In this document: in pieces, positions 28,124 through 36,562 of the stretch
How positions within the stretch are numbered: position 1 is the first letter of the stretch
Layout: each line of letters begins with the position of its first letter
DNA from: Halobacillus shinanisalinarum
Lineage (GTDB): Bacteria; Bacillota; Bacilli; Bacillales; Halobacillaceae
Direction: 5' to 3'
Assembly (NCBI RefSeq): GCF_022919835.1
Contig: NZ_CP095074.1
Coordinates: 4,442,001-4,506,000 of the forward strand
Length of the DNA stretch: 64,000 bases
Notes under the pieces: model-generated
What the model was told of the DNA's origin: nothing
Databases searched by the model: none
Seen by the model: the letters and a program-made list of their open reading frames with translations, nothing else
Position numbers and translations under genes: made by a program

Positions 28124-29326
28124 TTATATACGTACGGGCGAGCCATACTCTGCTGACATGCATTCCACTCGTTGCTTGGCAGGAAGAGCACTATAATAAG
28201 CTGCTACGGCTCTTTCTTCCATGTTGAGAATAGGATGTGACCACTGCTGGGGCTGTGTAAGCAGGGGAACGTTCATCCGCTTTTTTTGTTCATTCAAATA
28301 GCCTTGTCCGGTTTTGTTCATCCCGAGCACACGGACATAAGAGGTCCCTTCATGTAACGAATGCTGTGCCCCTTCTTTAGTAAGCCCTGTTAGAATGTGA
28401 ACACATGTACGCTGTAATCGTGTCCATGTGTACCTTTTTGTTTTAACGTTTTCAATTAATTGGTGAAAGCTCGTTGCTTTTTTAATGGCGTGCTTAAAGC
28501 GATGTTCTAATCCCTCATCCACTCCATGAATAAGCTGTAACTGTTCCGTCGGTGTGGTCAGGATTTTATACTGCAATAAAGAAAAGTAGTGTTCCCAGTG
28601 ATGCCAAATCTTATTTTCTTGATAATATTCGGTTAATCCATCTAATGTTGCCGAAGGAATGGCATCGCGAGCTTTCTCAGTCATTTCGTTACGAGCAAGC
28701 AGTTCTTTGCGAATGCTTGTGGCGCTTGCGATTGACCCGCCCATATGTTGGTCGTGGTACTGGCTCCCCGATCTTTCAATGGTAAGCGGTGTAATATGCT
28801 TATGATGAGTTAGTATTTGTTTTATGTAGCTATATCCGAGGATGTTGTTCGGTTGACCGAGGTCAATAGACGCAAGACCAATATCCTTGTAAGCAAATCG
28901 GGCCGCTTCAGGATAAGAAAAACCTTCATCCAAATGTTTGCGTAAACTGTTATTAAATGCCGCCCCATTGGCCTCAAGCGTTTCGTGAGCTTCTATAAAC
29001 GGTGTAATCGAACCATTTTCACTGCCAAAACATATTGCGTCAACACCAGCATCTGATAAAGTTTGCACAGCTCCTTGACTAAAATAATCGCTGTGTTGGA
29101 CGGCGAATAAATAAGGAAGTTCCAGAACTAAGTCCACTCCTGATTGAAGAGCAGCTCGTGTCCTTTGCCATTTATCAATAATGGCGGGTTCCCCTCTCTG
29201 TAGGAAATTTCCGCTCATTACAGCAACCATACAGTCTGCCTGAGCTGTTTCTCTGCTTTGTTCGAGATGATAGGCGTGACCATTATGGAAAGGATTATAC
29301 TCTACAATAACTCCACAAGATTTCAT
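28124..29326 (-). CDS. tmcAL: tRNA(Met) cytidine acetate ligase TmcAL
   Basis: 400-residue enzyme that uses acetate and ATP to form N4-acetylcytidine at the wobble base of elongator tRNA-Met. The N-terminal nucleotidyltransferase-like domain begins VIVEYNPFHNGHAYHLEQ, with H14-N-G-H17 for ATP binding; SGNFLQRGEPAI is also conserved. Equivalent to B. subtilis YlbM. ATG 29326 follows AAGGAGG. Divergent from ylbN-rpmF. Confidence 0.93.
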   Translation of the reverse strand: MKSCGVIVEYNPFHNGHAYHLEQSRETAQADCMVAVMSGNFLQRGEPAIIDKWQRTRAALQSGVDLVLELPYLFAVQHSDYFSQGAVQTLSDAGVDAICFGSENGSITPFIEAHETLEANGAAFNNSLRKHLDEGFSYPEAARFAYKDIGLASIDLGQPNNILGYSYIKQILTHHKHITPLTIERSGSQYHDQHMGGSIASATSIRKELLARNEMTEKARDAIPSATLDGLTEYYQENKIWHHWEHYFSLLQYKILTTPTEQLQLIHGVDEGLEHRFKHAIKKATSFHQLIENVKTKRYTWTRLQRTCVHILTGLTKEGAQHSLHEGTSYVRVLGMNKTGQGYLNEQKKRMNVPLLTQPQQWSHPILNMEERAVAAYYSALPAKQRVECMSAEYGSPVRI

Positions 29327-29495
29327 CGTATGAAAGTCCTCCTTCGTTTAATACTAGAACATAACAGAACTATTGAATGAATGCTGTTTTTATTTTATCA
29401 TGAAGAAGTGGAAATAGCCGAAGATGATCGAGAAAAGTATATTTTAAACCAAAATAGAAATAAGTGTTATTGAGAAAAGGTGTAAAGAAAAAATG

Positions 29496-29524
29496 TTGAC
29501 AAATAGCCTAAATCCTTTTACAAT
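29496..29524 (+). promoter_or_regulatory. Sigma-A promoter of ylbN-rpmF
   Basis: TTGACA (29496-29501), 17-base spacer, TACAAT (29519-29524), about 28 bases before the ylbN start codon: a near-consensus housekeeping promoter. Confidence 0.85.
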
Positions 29525-29551
29525 AACTCTTGTTGCCATGAGGTGATAACT

Positions 29552-30079
29552 ATGAAATTTCCTCTACAAAAACTTAATCAAGCAGGCGATGAGCCGTTTG
29601 TATTTGAAGATGATGTAGATATTCGCGAATTAGAGAACATGAATAACGACATTCGCAGGATTCCTCCTGTTCATGTACAGGGTCAAGCGAGAAGACACGG
29701 TGATGATATTTCAGTAACATTTTCTATTGAAGGTGAAATGATCTTGCCTTGTGCAAGATCATTAGTCGACGTGGACTATCCTTTTCATATCGAGGCAAGA
29801 GAGGAATTTAATCTTTCGCCGTACTATGAAAAGGAAGATGATAGTGAGATTCATCCAATAAGTGGAGAAATGCTTGACTTAACGCCTTATATCAAGGAAA
29901 ATGTAATATTAGAGGTTCCGACTCGGGTATTTTCAGATGATGAAGAGGCACATGATCAAGCTCTTACGGAAGGTAAGGGTTGGCAGGTGGTTACAGAGGA
30001 ACCGGAGGAAAAGAAAGTGGATCCTCGAATGGCTAAGCTGCAATCATTATTGAATGAAGAAGAAGAAAATAACGAATAA
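29552..30079 (+). CDS. ylbN: YceD/DUF177 family protein YlbN
   Basis: 175-residue acidic protein of the YceD (DUF177) family, nearly always encoded before rpmF. In plants and E. coli relatives it is linked to 23S rRNA accumulation, so a ribosome-assembly role is likely. The middle motif [15 protein letters not shown] keeps one Cys. The C-terminus [19 protein letters not shown] is typical. ATG 29552 follows GAGGTGA. Same transcript as rpmF. Confidence 0.9.
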   Translation: MKFPLQKLNQAGDEPFVFEDDVDIRELENMNNDIRRIPPVHVQGQARRHGDDISVTFSIEGEMILPCARSLVDVDYPFHIEAREEFNLSPYYEKEDDSEIHPISGEMLDLTPYIKENVILEVPTRVFSDDEEAHDQALTEGKGWQVVTEEPEEKKVDPRMAKLQSLLNEEEENNE

Positions 30080-30128
30080 GGAAATCATCACGGTTTTCTC
30101 GGTCGTAAATAAAAGGGAGGTGTACAAC

Positions 30129-30302
30129 ATGGCAGTACCTAAGCGTAAAACATCCAAAAAGGTTAAAAACCAACGTCGTACTCACAAAAAACTACACGTA
30201 CCTGGTATGGTAGAGTGTCAAAACTGTGGCGAGTACTCAAAACCACACCATGTTTGCAAATCTTGTGGACAATATAATGGAAAGCAAGTAGTTGAACAGT
30301 AG
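30129..30302 (+). CDS. rpmF: Ribosomal protein L32
   Basis: 57-residue basic protein [19 protein letters not shown] with a zinc ribbon made of C-Q-N-C and C-K-S-C pairs, so this is the zinc-binding form. ATG 30129 follows GGGAGGTG. A terminator follows directly. Confidence 0.97.
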   Translation: MAVPKRKTSKKVKNQRRTHKKLHVPGMVECQNCGEYSKPHHVCKSCGQYNGKQVVEQ

Positions 30303-30315
30303 AAACTGTTTATGT

Positions 30316-30343
30316 AAGGGCCTGATTTTTCAGGCCCTTTTTT
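30316..30343 (+). terminator. rpmF terminator
   Basis: AAGGGCCTGA/TCAGGCCCTT with a 4-base loop and T6. Confidence 0.92.
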
Positions 30344-30397
30344 ACGTTTGATTAGCTGGCCATACGTTGGGAAATTTTTTAGCGAGGGGAGCTTCAC

Positions 30398-31122
30398 ATG
30401 GAACAAGTGATTTTATCAGTTAATGACAAAGGTTATGCCCATATTGTATTAAATCGTCCAGAAAAAATGAATGCGATTACACAGAAAATGATTACAGAAC
30501 TACACGATGCTTTGAAGCAGGCACGTACGATAGAAAATTTAAAATGCCTTGTGATTAGCGGGGCGGGGGGCCGTGCGTTTTGTGCAGGAGGCGATTTACA
30601 AGAGTTCCACGGTGGATTAACGAAGGAAGAGGCCTATCAAATCCTTTCGCCGATGAAAGATGTTCTGTATGAACTGGCATACTTCCCAGTTCCTACGTTG
30701 CAACAGCTTGTGACTTTCGCTATGGATTGGCTGATGGTTCTTATGGGTTTGTCCAGGGGCAGCTTGGAATATTGCCAGGATGGGGCGGTGGTGTATTGTT
30801 GTATAAAAAGATCCCAGCACATTTCGCGGCTCACTGGCTAATGGATTCCCGCATGTATGGAGTAGAAGAGGCCACTCGAATTGGATGGTTACATAAAGTG
30901 GTTAGTGAGCAACAATTAGCGGGAGAAGAACTTTTGCAGCCTTTTTTAGAAAAGTCTCAAGAGCAACTGCGTTCATTTAAGAAACAATATAGAGACCATC
31001 TATCTATGGAGGGGGTATGGCACCAAATGGACGAGGAAGTTCAGCAATGTGCTCGTTTGTGGGAATCAGAAGCACATGTTCAGGCAGTTAGAAGGTTTAC
31101 TTCGTCTAGAAAAAAGTCATAA
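30398..31122 (+). pseudogene. Enoyl-CoA hydratase/isomerase with internal deletion
   Basis: Crotonase-fold acyl-CoA enzyme. The first frame (30398 to about 30700) covers the N-terminal half, including the first oxyanion stretch FCAGGDLQEFHGG. The second frame, open from about 30703 to the end, reads ATACDFRYGLADGSYGFVQ and the downstream half. The part between P-T-L and A-T-A-C-D, normally A-x-x-N-G-x-A-x-G-G-G-x-E, is missing, and the frame change shows that the number of lost bases is 3n+1; family length suggests about 40-46. The second oxyanion glycines are therefore gone and the gene cannot make a normal enzyme as read. Not present here in B. subtilis. Confidence 0.8.
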
Positions 31123-31183
31123 ATACGATTCTATCAACCTTTCCTCTTGCATAACTATAAGCAAACGATAGAGGAGGGATCGA

Positions 31184-31660
31184 ATGGACGCCCCAAGACA
31201 AGATGCCTGGAAGGACGAGGAAGATGTACTTCTAGCCAGAACCGTGCTGCGCCATATTCAGGATGGAAAAACACAACTAGAAGCTTTTCAAGAAGTAGCG
31301 GAGCAACTTAAACGAACTCCAGCAGCATGTGGGTTCCGGTGGAATGCCACAGTTAGGAAGAGTTATCAGAAAGACATCCGTGAAGCAAAGCAAAATAGAA
31401 AATCAAGATCTGTATTTACGCAAGCCTCATTACAAAAAGATACTCCTATCTCACTTGATGATGCGATTTCTTTTTTAAAGGAGATGAAAACGAACCAGTA
31501 CTCGACACAAGATCATGAGCAGTTGCAAAGTCAGCTGCACAAGCTCAATGAAGACAATGTAAAGTTAAAGGATCAATTAAAGCAGCTTGAAGAAGCATGG
31601 AATGAAATGGATAAGTTAGTCACCTTTGTAAAGAAAAGTCGGCATAAAACATACACATAA
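31184..31660 (+). CDS. ylbO: RsfA-family prespore transcription factor (YlbO)
   Basis: 158-residue DNA-binding protein. The N-terminal Myb/SANT-like domain (about residues 5-60) has [17 protein letters not shown] and [11 protein letters not shown], as in RsfA, a sigma-F-dependent regulator in B. subtilis. The second half is a coiled coil (about 100-145), fitting dimerisation. YlbO itself is reported to affect sigma-E-dependent genes. ATG 31184 follows GAGGAGGGA. Repeat copy A starts at the base after the stop codon. Confidence 0.87.
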   Translation: MDAPRQDAWKDEEDVLLARTVLRHIQDGKTQLEAFQEVAEQLKRTPAACGFRWNATVRKSYQKDIREAKQNRKSRSVFTQASLQKDTPISLDDAISFLKEMKTNQYSTQDHEQLQSQLHKLNEDNVKLKDQLKQLEEAWNEMDKLVTFVKKSRHKTYT

Positions 31661-31893
31661 AGAACAAAAGTGTAAGCGCCCCGGTAAACACGACAGATAA
31701 AGTTCGGCTAAAACCGAGTTATGAGGACGTTTGACTAAGTTTGGCACGTCCTGTGTCAACGTCGAAAGACCCCGCGTCCTGCGGGGGACATGTTTTAACC
31801 TCGAACGACCCACGTCCTGTGGAACCATGGATGCGATTGACTAGTTAGTCTTTCGTGTCTGGGCGCTGGAGCTGGATGTGGCTAACCTCATGT
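31661..31893 (+). repeat. Hairpin repeat family, copy A
   Basis: About 230 bases from AGAACAAAAG to GGCTAACCTCATGT, matching the reverse complement of 54142-54307. It holds two or three related hairpins: CCCCGC-GTCCT-GCGGGG (31770-31786), CCCACGTCCTGTGG further right, and CACGTCCTGTG to the left, so its centre looks tandemly duplicated. GACACGA/TCTTTCGTGTC near the ends can pair. Confidence 0.8.
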
Positions 31894-31914
31894 AATCTTA
31901 TATAGTTTCTTATA

Positions 31915-32047
31915 GTGTGTGTTCAAGAAGTTCGAGGCGCGAAAGTTTTGAGGACCACAGCGTATGCCTTCCATACGTGAGGACCGGAAAAAACCGAGCA
32001 ACGAAGAAATTCGCCGTTTATGGTTTGGTGACTTTTTGAATATCCTC
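31915..32047 (-). mobile_element. MITE copy 5 (133 bp, reverse, shortest)
   Basis: GTGTGTGTTCAAGAAGTTC ... CTTTTTGAATATCCTC, flanked by TTATA (31910-31914, 32048-32052). It lacks the part next to the GTGTGTG end that copies 1 and 4 have. It lies just downstream of the ylbP terminator and 21 bases from repeat copy A. Confidence 0.87.
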
Positions 32048-32055
32048 TTATACTA

Positions 32056-32093
32056 CGAAAAAAAGGCCCTACATAAGTACTGTAGCGGCCTTG
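32056..32093 (-). terminator. ylbP terminator
   Basis: Read leftwards: GGCCGCTACA/TGTAGGGCC stem (one mismatch) followed by T7. Confidence 0.85.
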
Positions 32094-32117
32094 TTTGTTT
32101 TTACATATCATTCTTTT

Positions 32118-32597
32118 TTAGACTTCCCTTTCTTCAACACCTGATGGCAGCCAAATAAGAGGGTTCTCGCCAAGATCACGCTCGACATCATAGTGAGCCT
32201 TTTGGAAGTCCATCTTCTCCCAGAACGAATGGGATTTAATTCTTGGATTTGTCTTTATAGGCAAGTCAAAACTTTTCGCGAAGTCTACCAATGCTTTTCC
32301 GTATCCTTGGTTACGATGGTCGGGAAGGACTTCTAATTTCCATAGCGCTAAATAGTCCTGAGGAGGGAGAAAATAACTGTCATATTTAGCCTGGACACGA
32401 TAAAGGCTCATTCGAGCGACTAAAGCGTTTCCAAAATAGATGCCATAAAAAGGTGACTCACTGTCATTTTCCACAATGTTGCTCTCTAAATCTTCGAGCA
32501 TTGTTAACTCTTGGTTGCCATATTCTTTGAAACGCTTAAATTCTTCCAATGTTTTATAGTTGACTAATAATGGCTGAACGTTGGTTTTCGTCATCAT
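32118..32597 (-). CDS. ylbP: GNAT-family N-acetyltransferase YlbP
   Basis: 159-residue acetyltransferase of unknown substrate. The acetyl-CoA loop RNQGYGKALVDFAK (about residues 99-112) and the preceding LWKLEVLPDH strand are clear; the C-terminus ends PLIWLPSG. The sequence and its place between ylbO and panE match B. subtilis YlbP. ATG 32597 follows AAAGGGG. Confidence 0.87.
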   Translation of the reverse strand: MMTKTNVQPLLVNYKTLEEFKRFKEYGNQELTMLEDLESNIVENDSESPFYGIYFGNALVARMSLYRVQAKYDSYFLPPQDYLALWKLEVLPDHRNQGYGKALVDFAKSFDLPIKTNPRIKSHSFWEKMDFQKAHYDVERDLGENPLIWLPSGVEEREV

Positions 32598-32762
32598 GAT
32601 GTAAACCCCTTTCGATAATCTGTATCTAATTTAATTATAGTATAAAAATTTTCAGAATGAAATGAATAAATACTGCCATTAGCAAAAGACCTTCTCTTTT
32701 TCGAGGTCATTGAAAAACTACTTTCTTTTTCAGTGGCACAAAAGGTGATAGTTCTAAAAATA

Positions 32763-32845
32763 TATGCTTGATTTAATAAGGTATTTGCGTATTTTGCTCG
32801 TTTTATGCACGATTTGGAGTCATATATGCGATTTTGGATGATATC
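32763..32845. repeat. Array of TNTGC words at 20-21-bp spacing upstream of panE
   Basis: TATGC, TTTGC, TATGC, TATGC begin at 32763, 32784, 32804 and 32825. Each is followed 2-4 bases later by a T-rich GATTT or TATTTT word. The spacing of about two helical turns is like the array at 54351-54510. Not coding. Confidence 0.5.
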
Positions 32846-32852
32846 CAAAATC
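32830..32852. promoter_or_regulatory. Perfect palindrome upstream of panE
   Basis: GATTTTGGAT and ATCCAAAATC arms with a 3-base centre and no T-run, about 80 bases before the panE -10 box; an operator-like site of unknown regulator. Confidence 0.4.
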
Positions 32853-32931
32853 AGAGCCCTTTCATCCCACCTACCATATGTTGAAAATATTCTTCAGTTT
32901 TTCAGTGGCATCCCCTTTTCGGTGAAATTTT

Positions 32932-32939
32932 GCTACAAT
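32932..32939 (+). promoter_or_regulatory. Candidate extended -10 promoter of panE
   Basis: TGCTACAAT, matching TG-N-TATAAT with one change, 37 bases before the panE start codon. No good -35 box. Confidence 0.45.
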
Positions 32940-32975
32940 AGGAAAAAAGATGCTGAAGCGAAATGGGGGACATAC

Positions 32976-33851
32976 ATGAATGTAGGAATCATTGGCGGGG
33001 GAGCTATTGGTTTGCTCATTGCAGCGCATTTATATGAAGAGCACGAAGTATCTCTTTATGTTCGAAGAGAAGAGCAACGGGACAAATTGGTAGGTAATGG
33101 TATATGTTGCAGTTCGTTACCAAACAATGCCAAACCAGCGACCCACTTATTTGCTGAACAAAAAGAAGAGCATGATTTAGTTATCATTACCGTAAAACAG
33201 CACCATATCAGTACAATTATTGATAACTTAAAGTCAGAGGCTCCGTTGCTTTTTCTGCAAAATGGAATGAACCACTTGGATCGTTTGCCGTGTATTCCAA
33301 ATCCTTGTTTAGTAGGAGTAGTGGAGCATGGCGCGATCAAGGATAATGACTCGACGGTTCGTCACAAAGGGAGAGGCCGCATCCAACTGGCGGCACATCA
33401 TGGTATCCATAGCATCTCTAACTGGGCCGAACGATTATCTACTGATAAATTCCCCTTTTTATCTAAAGACGATTACTACACAATGCTTGCTAAAAAGTTA
33501 GTCACGAACACTGTGATCAATCCTCTAACGGCACTCTTCCAGGTGAAAAATATAATGGTCATTGAGAACCCTTCGATTCAATTATTAGCAAAAAAACTTT
33601 GTAAAGAAGCATGTCAAGCTCTTGATTTAACTTTCCTTGAAGAATGGGAGCATATAATTTCCGTTGCCACCAATACAGGAGACAATCAATCATCTATGCT
33701 TAGGGATATTATGGCAGGAAGAGAGACTGAGGTGGACGCTATTTGCGGGTATGTAGCCCGACTGCCACATACAGAATCTCCTCACCATGAGTTTGTTACG
33801 GAGGCGATCCATGCACTAGAATTTCAATATCATAAAGGGGAAACTTTATGA
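32976..33851 (+). CDS. panE: 2-dehydropantoate 2-reductase
   Basis: 291-residue ketopantoate reductase that uses NADPH to make pantoate for pantothenate and CoA; equivalent to B. subtilis YlbQ. The N-terminal Rossmann motif G7-G-G-A-I-G12 is intact, and KKLVTNTVINPLTALF contains the catalytic Lys region. ATG 32976 is chosen from the conserved MNVGIIGGGAIG start after GGGGGA; the frame is open further upstream without conservation. The stop overlaps the next gene (ATGATAG). Confidence 0.92.
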   Translation: MNVGIIGGGAIGLLIAAHLYEEHEVSLYVRREEQRDKLVGNGICCSSLPNNAKPATHLFAEQKEEHDLVIITVKQHHISTIIDNLKSEAPLLFLQNGMNHLDRLPCIPNPCLVGVVEHGAIKDNDSTVRHKGRGRIQLAAHHGIHSISNWAERLSTDKFPFLSKDDYYTMLAKKLVTNTVINPLTALFQVKNIMVIENPSIQLLAKKLCKEACQALDLTFLEEWEHIISVATNTGDNQSSMLRDIMAGRETEVDAICGYVARLPHTESPHHEFVTEAIHALEFQYHKGETL

Positions 33852-34228
33852 TAGATGTATTCATTTATATTGTAGCCTTGTTAGTTACTGTACCAGTATT
33901 GTTCTTATTTATTAGTTATTTTATTGCTATGAAATGGCATCGTTTAAAGAAGAAGGCAGTACGCCAAAGTACACAATCTACTGTGCCATTTTTAGTGTTA
34001 GCTATCCATATTTTATTACTCGTTTTATTTGAGGAGAACTTTGTATCTTGGATTATAATTTTCTTACTGGTCATTCTAAGCCTATCCGTTATTATCCAAT
34101 ATAAAATTTATGAAGAAATCCAGCTTAGGCGGGCTTTCAAAGGGTTTCTGAGGCTTAGCTTCTTGCTGTTGCTGATGGTGTATGTGGGGCTGATAGTCTA
34201 CGGATTAGTGGATAGTGTGTTCCTATGA
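33848..34228 (+). CDS. DUF3397-family membrane protein
   Basis: 126-residue protein with four hydrophobic segments (about residues 3-26, 45-61, 65-84 and 100-122) and a basic loop RLKKKAVRQ. It fits the DUF3397 family found next to panE and bshC in Bacillaceae; function unknown. Start ATG overlaps the panE stop, so it is translationally coupled. Confidence 0.75.
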   Translation: MIDVFIYIVALLVTVPVLFLFISYFIAMKWHRLKKKAVRQSTQSTVPFLVLAIHILLLVLFEENFVSWIIIFLLVILSLSVIIQYKIYEEIQLRRAFKGFLRLSFLLLLMVYVGLIVYGLVDSVFL

Positions 34229-34315
34229 GAAACAGATTAGGTGAACTCTTCGGCGCTTTTTTGTACAATACATAAGGGTACATATCAACCTAAGCATAAA
34301 AGGAGAAGTTCATAA

Positions 34316-35941
34316 ATGCGAATCGATCCCGTCAACTTAAAACAAAAGAATGTTTTAGTAGATGATTATTTAAATGACTTTACAAAAGTGGAAAATAAAT
34401 TTGAATACAACCCTTATGATGAAGCAACAATCAGACAGCGTGCGGCCTACCTAAACAAGCAAAGCTACAATCGAGATGAGCTTGTAGCGACCCTTACTGA
34501 AATGAACGACCATTGGGGGGCCCCTGAACAAACGTTCACTATGATCGACAAGCTCAAAGACGAGACTACATCTGCTGTCGTAGCTGGGCAGCAAGCGGGA
34601 TTACTTACGGGCCCTTTATATACGGTTCATAAAATTATCTCTGTTATTCAGTTAGCTAAGCAGCAGGAGAAACAATTAGGGACGGCAGTCGTTCCCGTAT
34701 TTTGGATTGCGGGGGAGGATCATGACTTTGCTGAAATCAATCATGTCATGATGAAGAGTCAAAAAAAGATGAAGAAGATTCAGCTTCCATCGAACGTTGA
34801 GCAGAAATTGTCTGTATCAGATTTACCTTTTGATCGGGAAGTGGTAGCTAGTTGGCTGAAAAAGGTTTTTGCTGAAGTAAAAGAAACAGAGATAACACGT
34901 GATTTTTATCAAACTGTTGTAAAAATAATGGATCTTTCTGAGAGTTACAGTGATTTCTTTGCGCGCGTGATTTATCAACTATTTAATGAGGAAGGACTAA
35001 TTATTGTTGATGCCCATCATAAAGACATTCGTTCACTTGAATCTAATCATTTTCAAAGGATGATTGAGGAGAATACTTCCATCTCAGAAGGAGTGTATGC
35101 TGCACTGCAAAAGAATCAGCTGCAAGGCTATCCTGTTCCGTTAGACAGTGAGTTAGATGATGCCCATTTATTTTATCATCATCATGAAGAACGTATCTTG
35201 CTAACAAGAGATGAAGAGGGAAGCTATAAAGGGAAAAGGAATGAAGTGCAATTAACTGAAGCAGAGTTGCTTCAAATAGCAAAAGAGAGACCATGGCAGC
35301 TTAGTAATAATGTGGTGACTAGGCCACTCATGCAAGAGTTTATCTTCCCGGTGCTTGCATTTATCGGTGGCCCTGGCGAGATTAGCTACTGGTCAGTACT
35401 GAAGCCAGCTTTTCAAGCGGTCGGACTAGAGATGCCTCCTATTTACCCGCGGCTTTCCTTTACTCTTGTGGATCGCAAGGCGGAGGCTGCCCTTTCTAGT
35501 CTTCAGCTTGAACTTAAACAAGTTCTTGAACATGGGACGGCAAGTGAAAGAATGAAATGGCTTGCTGCGACGAGTAACCCGCCGATAGAGCGGCTAAGCG
35601 ACCAAATTCAACAAGAAATGAATGAAATTCACAAACCACTCAGGGAAAAGGCAGCTGAACTTGGGCCTGACATTGGGGCATTAGCTGAGAAAAATATCGG
35701 TTATCTCAATCAGATGATTGAGTTTTTGGAACAACGTATGCTTCAATCCGTTGAAGAAAAATACGAACGGGAAATGGAGGCGTTTACCGAGCTTGATGTA
35801 TTGCTACATCCTGGAGGAGGATTACAGGAGAGAGTATGGAATATTGTGCCCTGGGTGAACGCGTATGGCATGGATGTTTTTCAGCAATTAAATAAACACC
35901 GGCTATCATTTAATCACCCACATTATGTCGTGTATTTGTAA
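34316..35941 (+). CDS. bshC: Bacillithiol biosynthesis cysteine-adding enzyme
   Basis: 541-residue enzyme proposed to add cysteine to glucosaminyl-malate, the last step of bacillithiol synthesis; equivalent to B. subtilis YllA. Conserved blocks VVAGQQAGLLTGPLYTVHKI (nucleotide-binding-like), VFWIAGEDHDFAEINHV and FIGGPGEISYW are present, with a C-terminal coiled coil (about 430-500). ATG 34316 follows AAAGGAG. It has a terminator before the dcw cluster. Confidence 0.94.
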   Translation: MRIDPVNLKQKNVLVDDYLNDFTKVENKFEYNPYDEATIRQRAAYLNKQSYNRDELVATLTEMNDHWGAPEQTFTMIDKLKDETTSAVVAGQQAGLLTGPLYTVHKIISVIQLAKQQEKQLGTAVVPVFWIAGEDHDFAEINHVMMKSQKKMKKIQLPSNVEQKLSVSDLPFDREVVASWLKKVFAEVKETEITRDFYQTVVKIMDLSESYSDFFARVIYQLFNEEGLIIVDAHHKDIRSLESNHFQRMIEENTSISEGVYAALQKNQLQGYPVPLDSELDDAHLFYHHHEERILLTRDEEGSYKGKRNEVQLTEAELLQIAKERPWQLSNNVVTRPLMQEFIFPVLAFIGGPGEISYWSVLKPAFQAVGLEMPPIYPRLSFTLVDRKAEAALSSLQLELKQVLEHGTASERMKWLAATSNPPIERLSDQIQQEMNEIHKPLREKAAELGPDIGALAEKNIGYLNQMIEFLEQRMLQSVEEKYEREMEAFTELDVLLHPGGGLQERVWNIVPWVNAYGMDVFQQLNKHRLSFNHPHYVVYL

Positions 35942-35946
35942 TTTCC

Positions 35947-35962
35947 CCCCACAATCCCCCAC
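35947..35962 (-). promoter_or_regulatory. Two GTGGGG boxes, reverse orientation (distal MraZ-like sites)
   Basis: On the reverse strand GTGGGG occurs at 35962-35957 and 35952-35947, exactly 10 bases apart, within a T-T-GTGGGGG-A direct repeat just after the bshC stop. Word and spacing equal those of the boxes before mraZ. Confidence 0.5.
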
Positions 35963-35990
35963 AAGGGATAAAAAGGATAGAAAACATTGA

Positions 35991-36020
35991 AAATCTTGCC
36001 CAGAGAGGCAGGATTTTTTT
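35991..36020 (+). terminator. bshC terminator
   Basis: AATCTTGCC/GGCAGGATT with a 6-base loop and T7. Confidence 0.85.
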
Positions 36021-36046
36021 ATTATTTAAAGAATGATAAAAAGTGA

Positions 36047-36072
36047 GTGGTGAAAAGTGGGGCAATGTGGTA
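36047..36072 (+). promoter_or_regulatory. Three GTGGNN boxes upstream of mraZ (MraZ operator)
   Basis: GTGGTG at 36047, GTGGGG at 36057 and GTGGTA at 36067 are spaced exactly 10 bases apart. MraZ is known in other bacteria to bind such direct repeats before its own gene and repress the dcw operon. A fourth GTGGGG at 36088 doubles as the mraZ ribosome site. Confidence 0.75.
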
Positions 36073-36101
36073 GGATGAATTTAGAAGGTGGGGAAGAGTC
36101 T

Positions 36102-36539
36102 ATGTTCATGGGGGAATTTCAACATAACATTGATACAAAAGGACGGATTATCGTACCTTCTAAATTCCGTGAAGAACTTCAGGACGGCTTCGTGCTGACA
36201 AGAGGTTTGGACCAATGTTTATTTGCCTACCCTATGAATGAGTGGAGGTTACTTGAAGAAAAGCTTAAGAGGCTTCCGCTAACGAAGAAAGATGCCCGAG
36301 CCTTCACACGATTTTTCTTATCTGGTGCTGTGGAATGTGAAGTGGACAAACAAGGAAGAATTAATATTCCGCCGCCGCTTAGGAAACATGCCTTGCTAGA
36401 TAAGGAATGCGTGGTTATTGGTGTATCCAATCGGATTGAATTTTGGAGTAAAGATCAGTGGGAAACATACTTCGAAGCATCAGAAGAATCTTTCTCAGAG
36501 ATTGCAGAAAATATGTTAGATTTTGATATCGATATTTGA
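36102..36539 (+). CDS. mraZ: Transcriptional regulator MraZ
   Basis: 145-residue ring-forming DNA-binding protein with two AbrB-like SpoVT folds, each with a D-x-K-G-R mark ([12 protein letters not shown] near residue 10 and [12 protein letters not shown] near 87). MraZ binds repeats upstream of its own gene and controls the dcw operon. ATG 36102 ([11 protein letters not shown]) follows the AAGGTGGGG site; the reading frame is open further upstream only through the operator repeats. First gene of the dcw cluster. Confidence 0.95.
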   Translation: MFMGEFQHNIDTKGRIIVPSKFREELQDGFVLTRGLDQCLFAYPMNEWRLLEEKLKRLPLTKKDARAFTRFFLSGAVECEVDKQGRINIPPPLRKHALLDKECVVIGVSNRIEFWSKDQWETYFEASEESFSEIAENMLDFDIDI

Positions 36540-36562
36540 TAGGTAGAGAAACGAGTGAGTAC

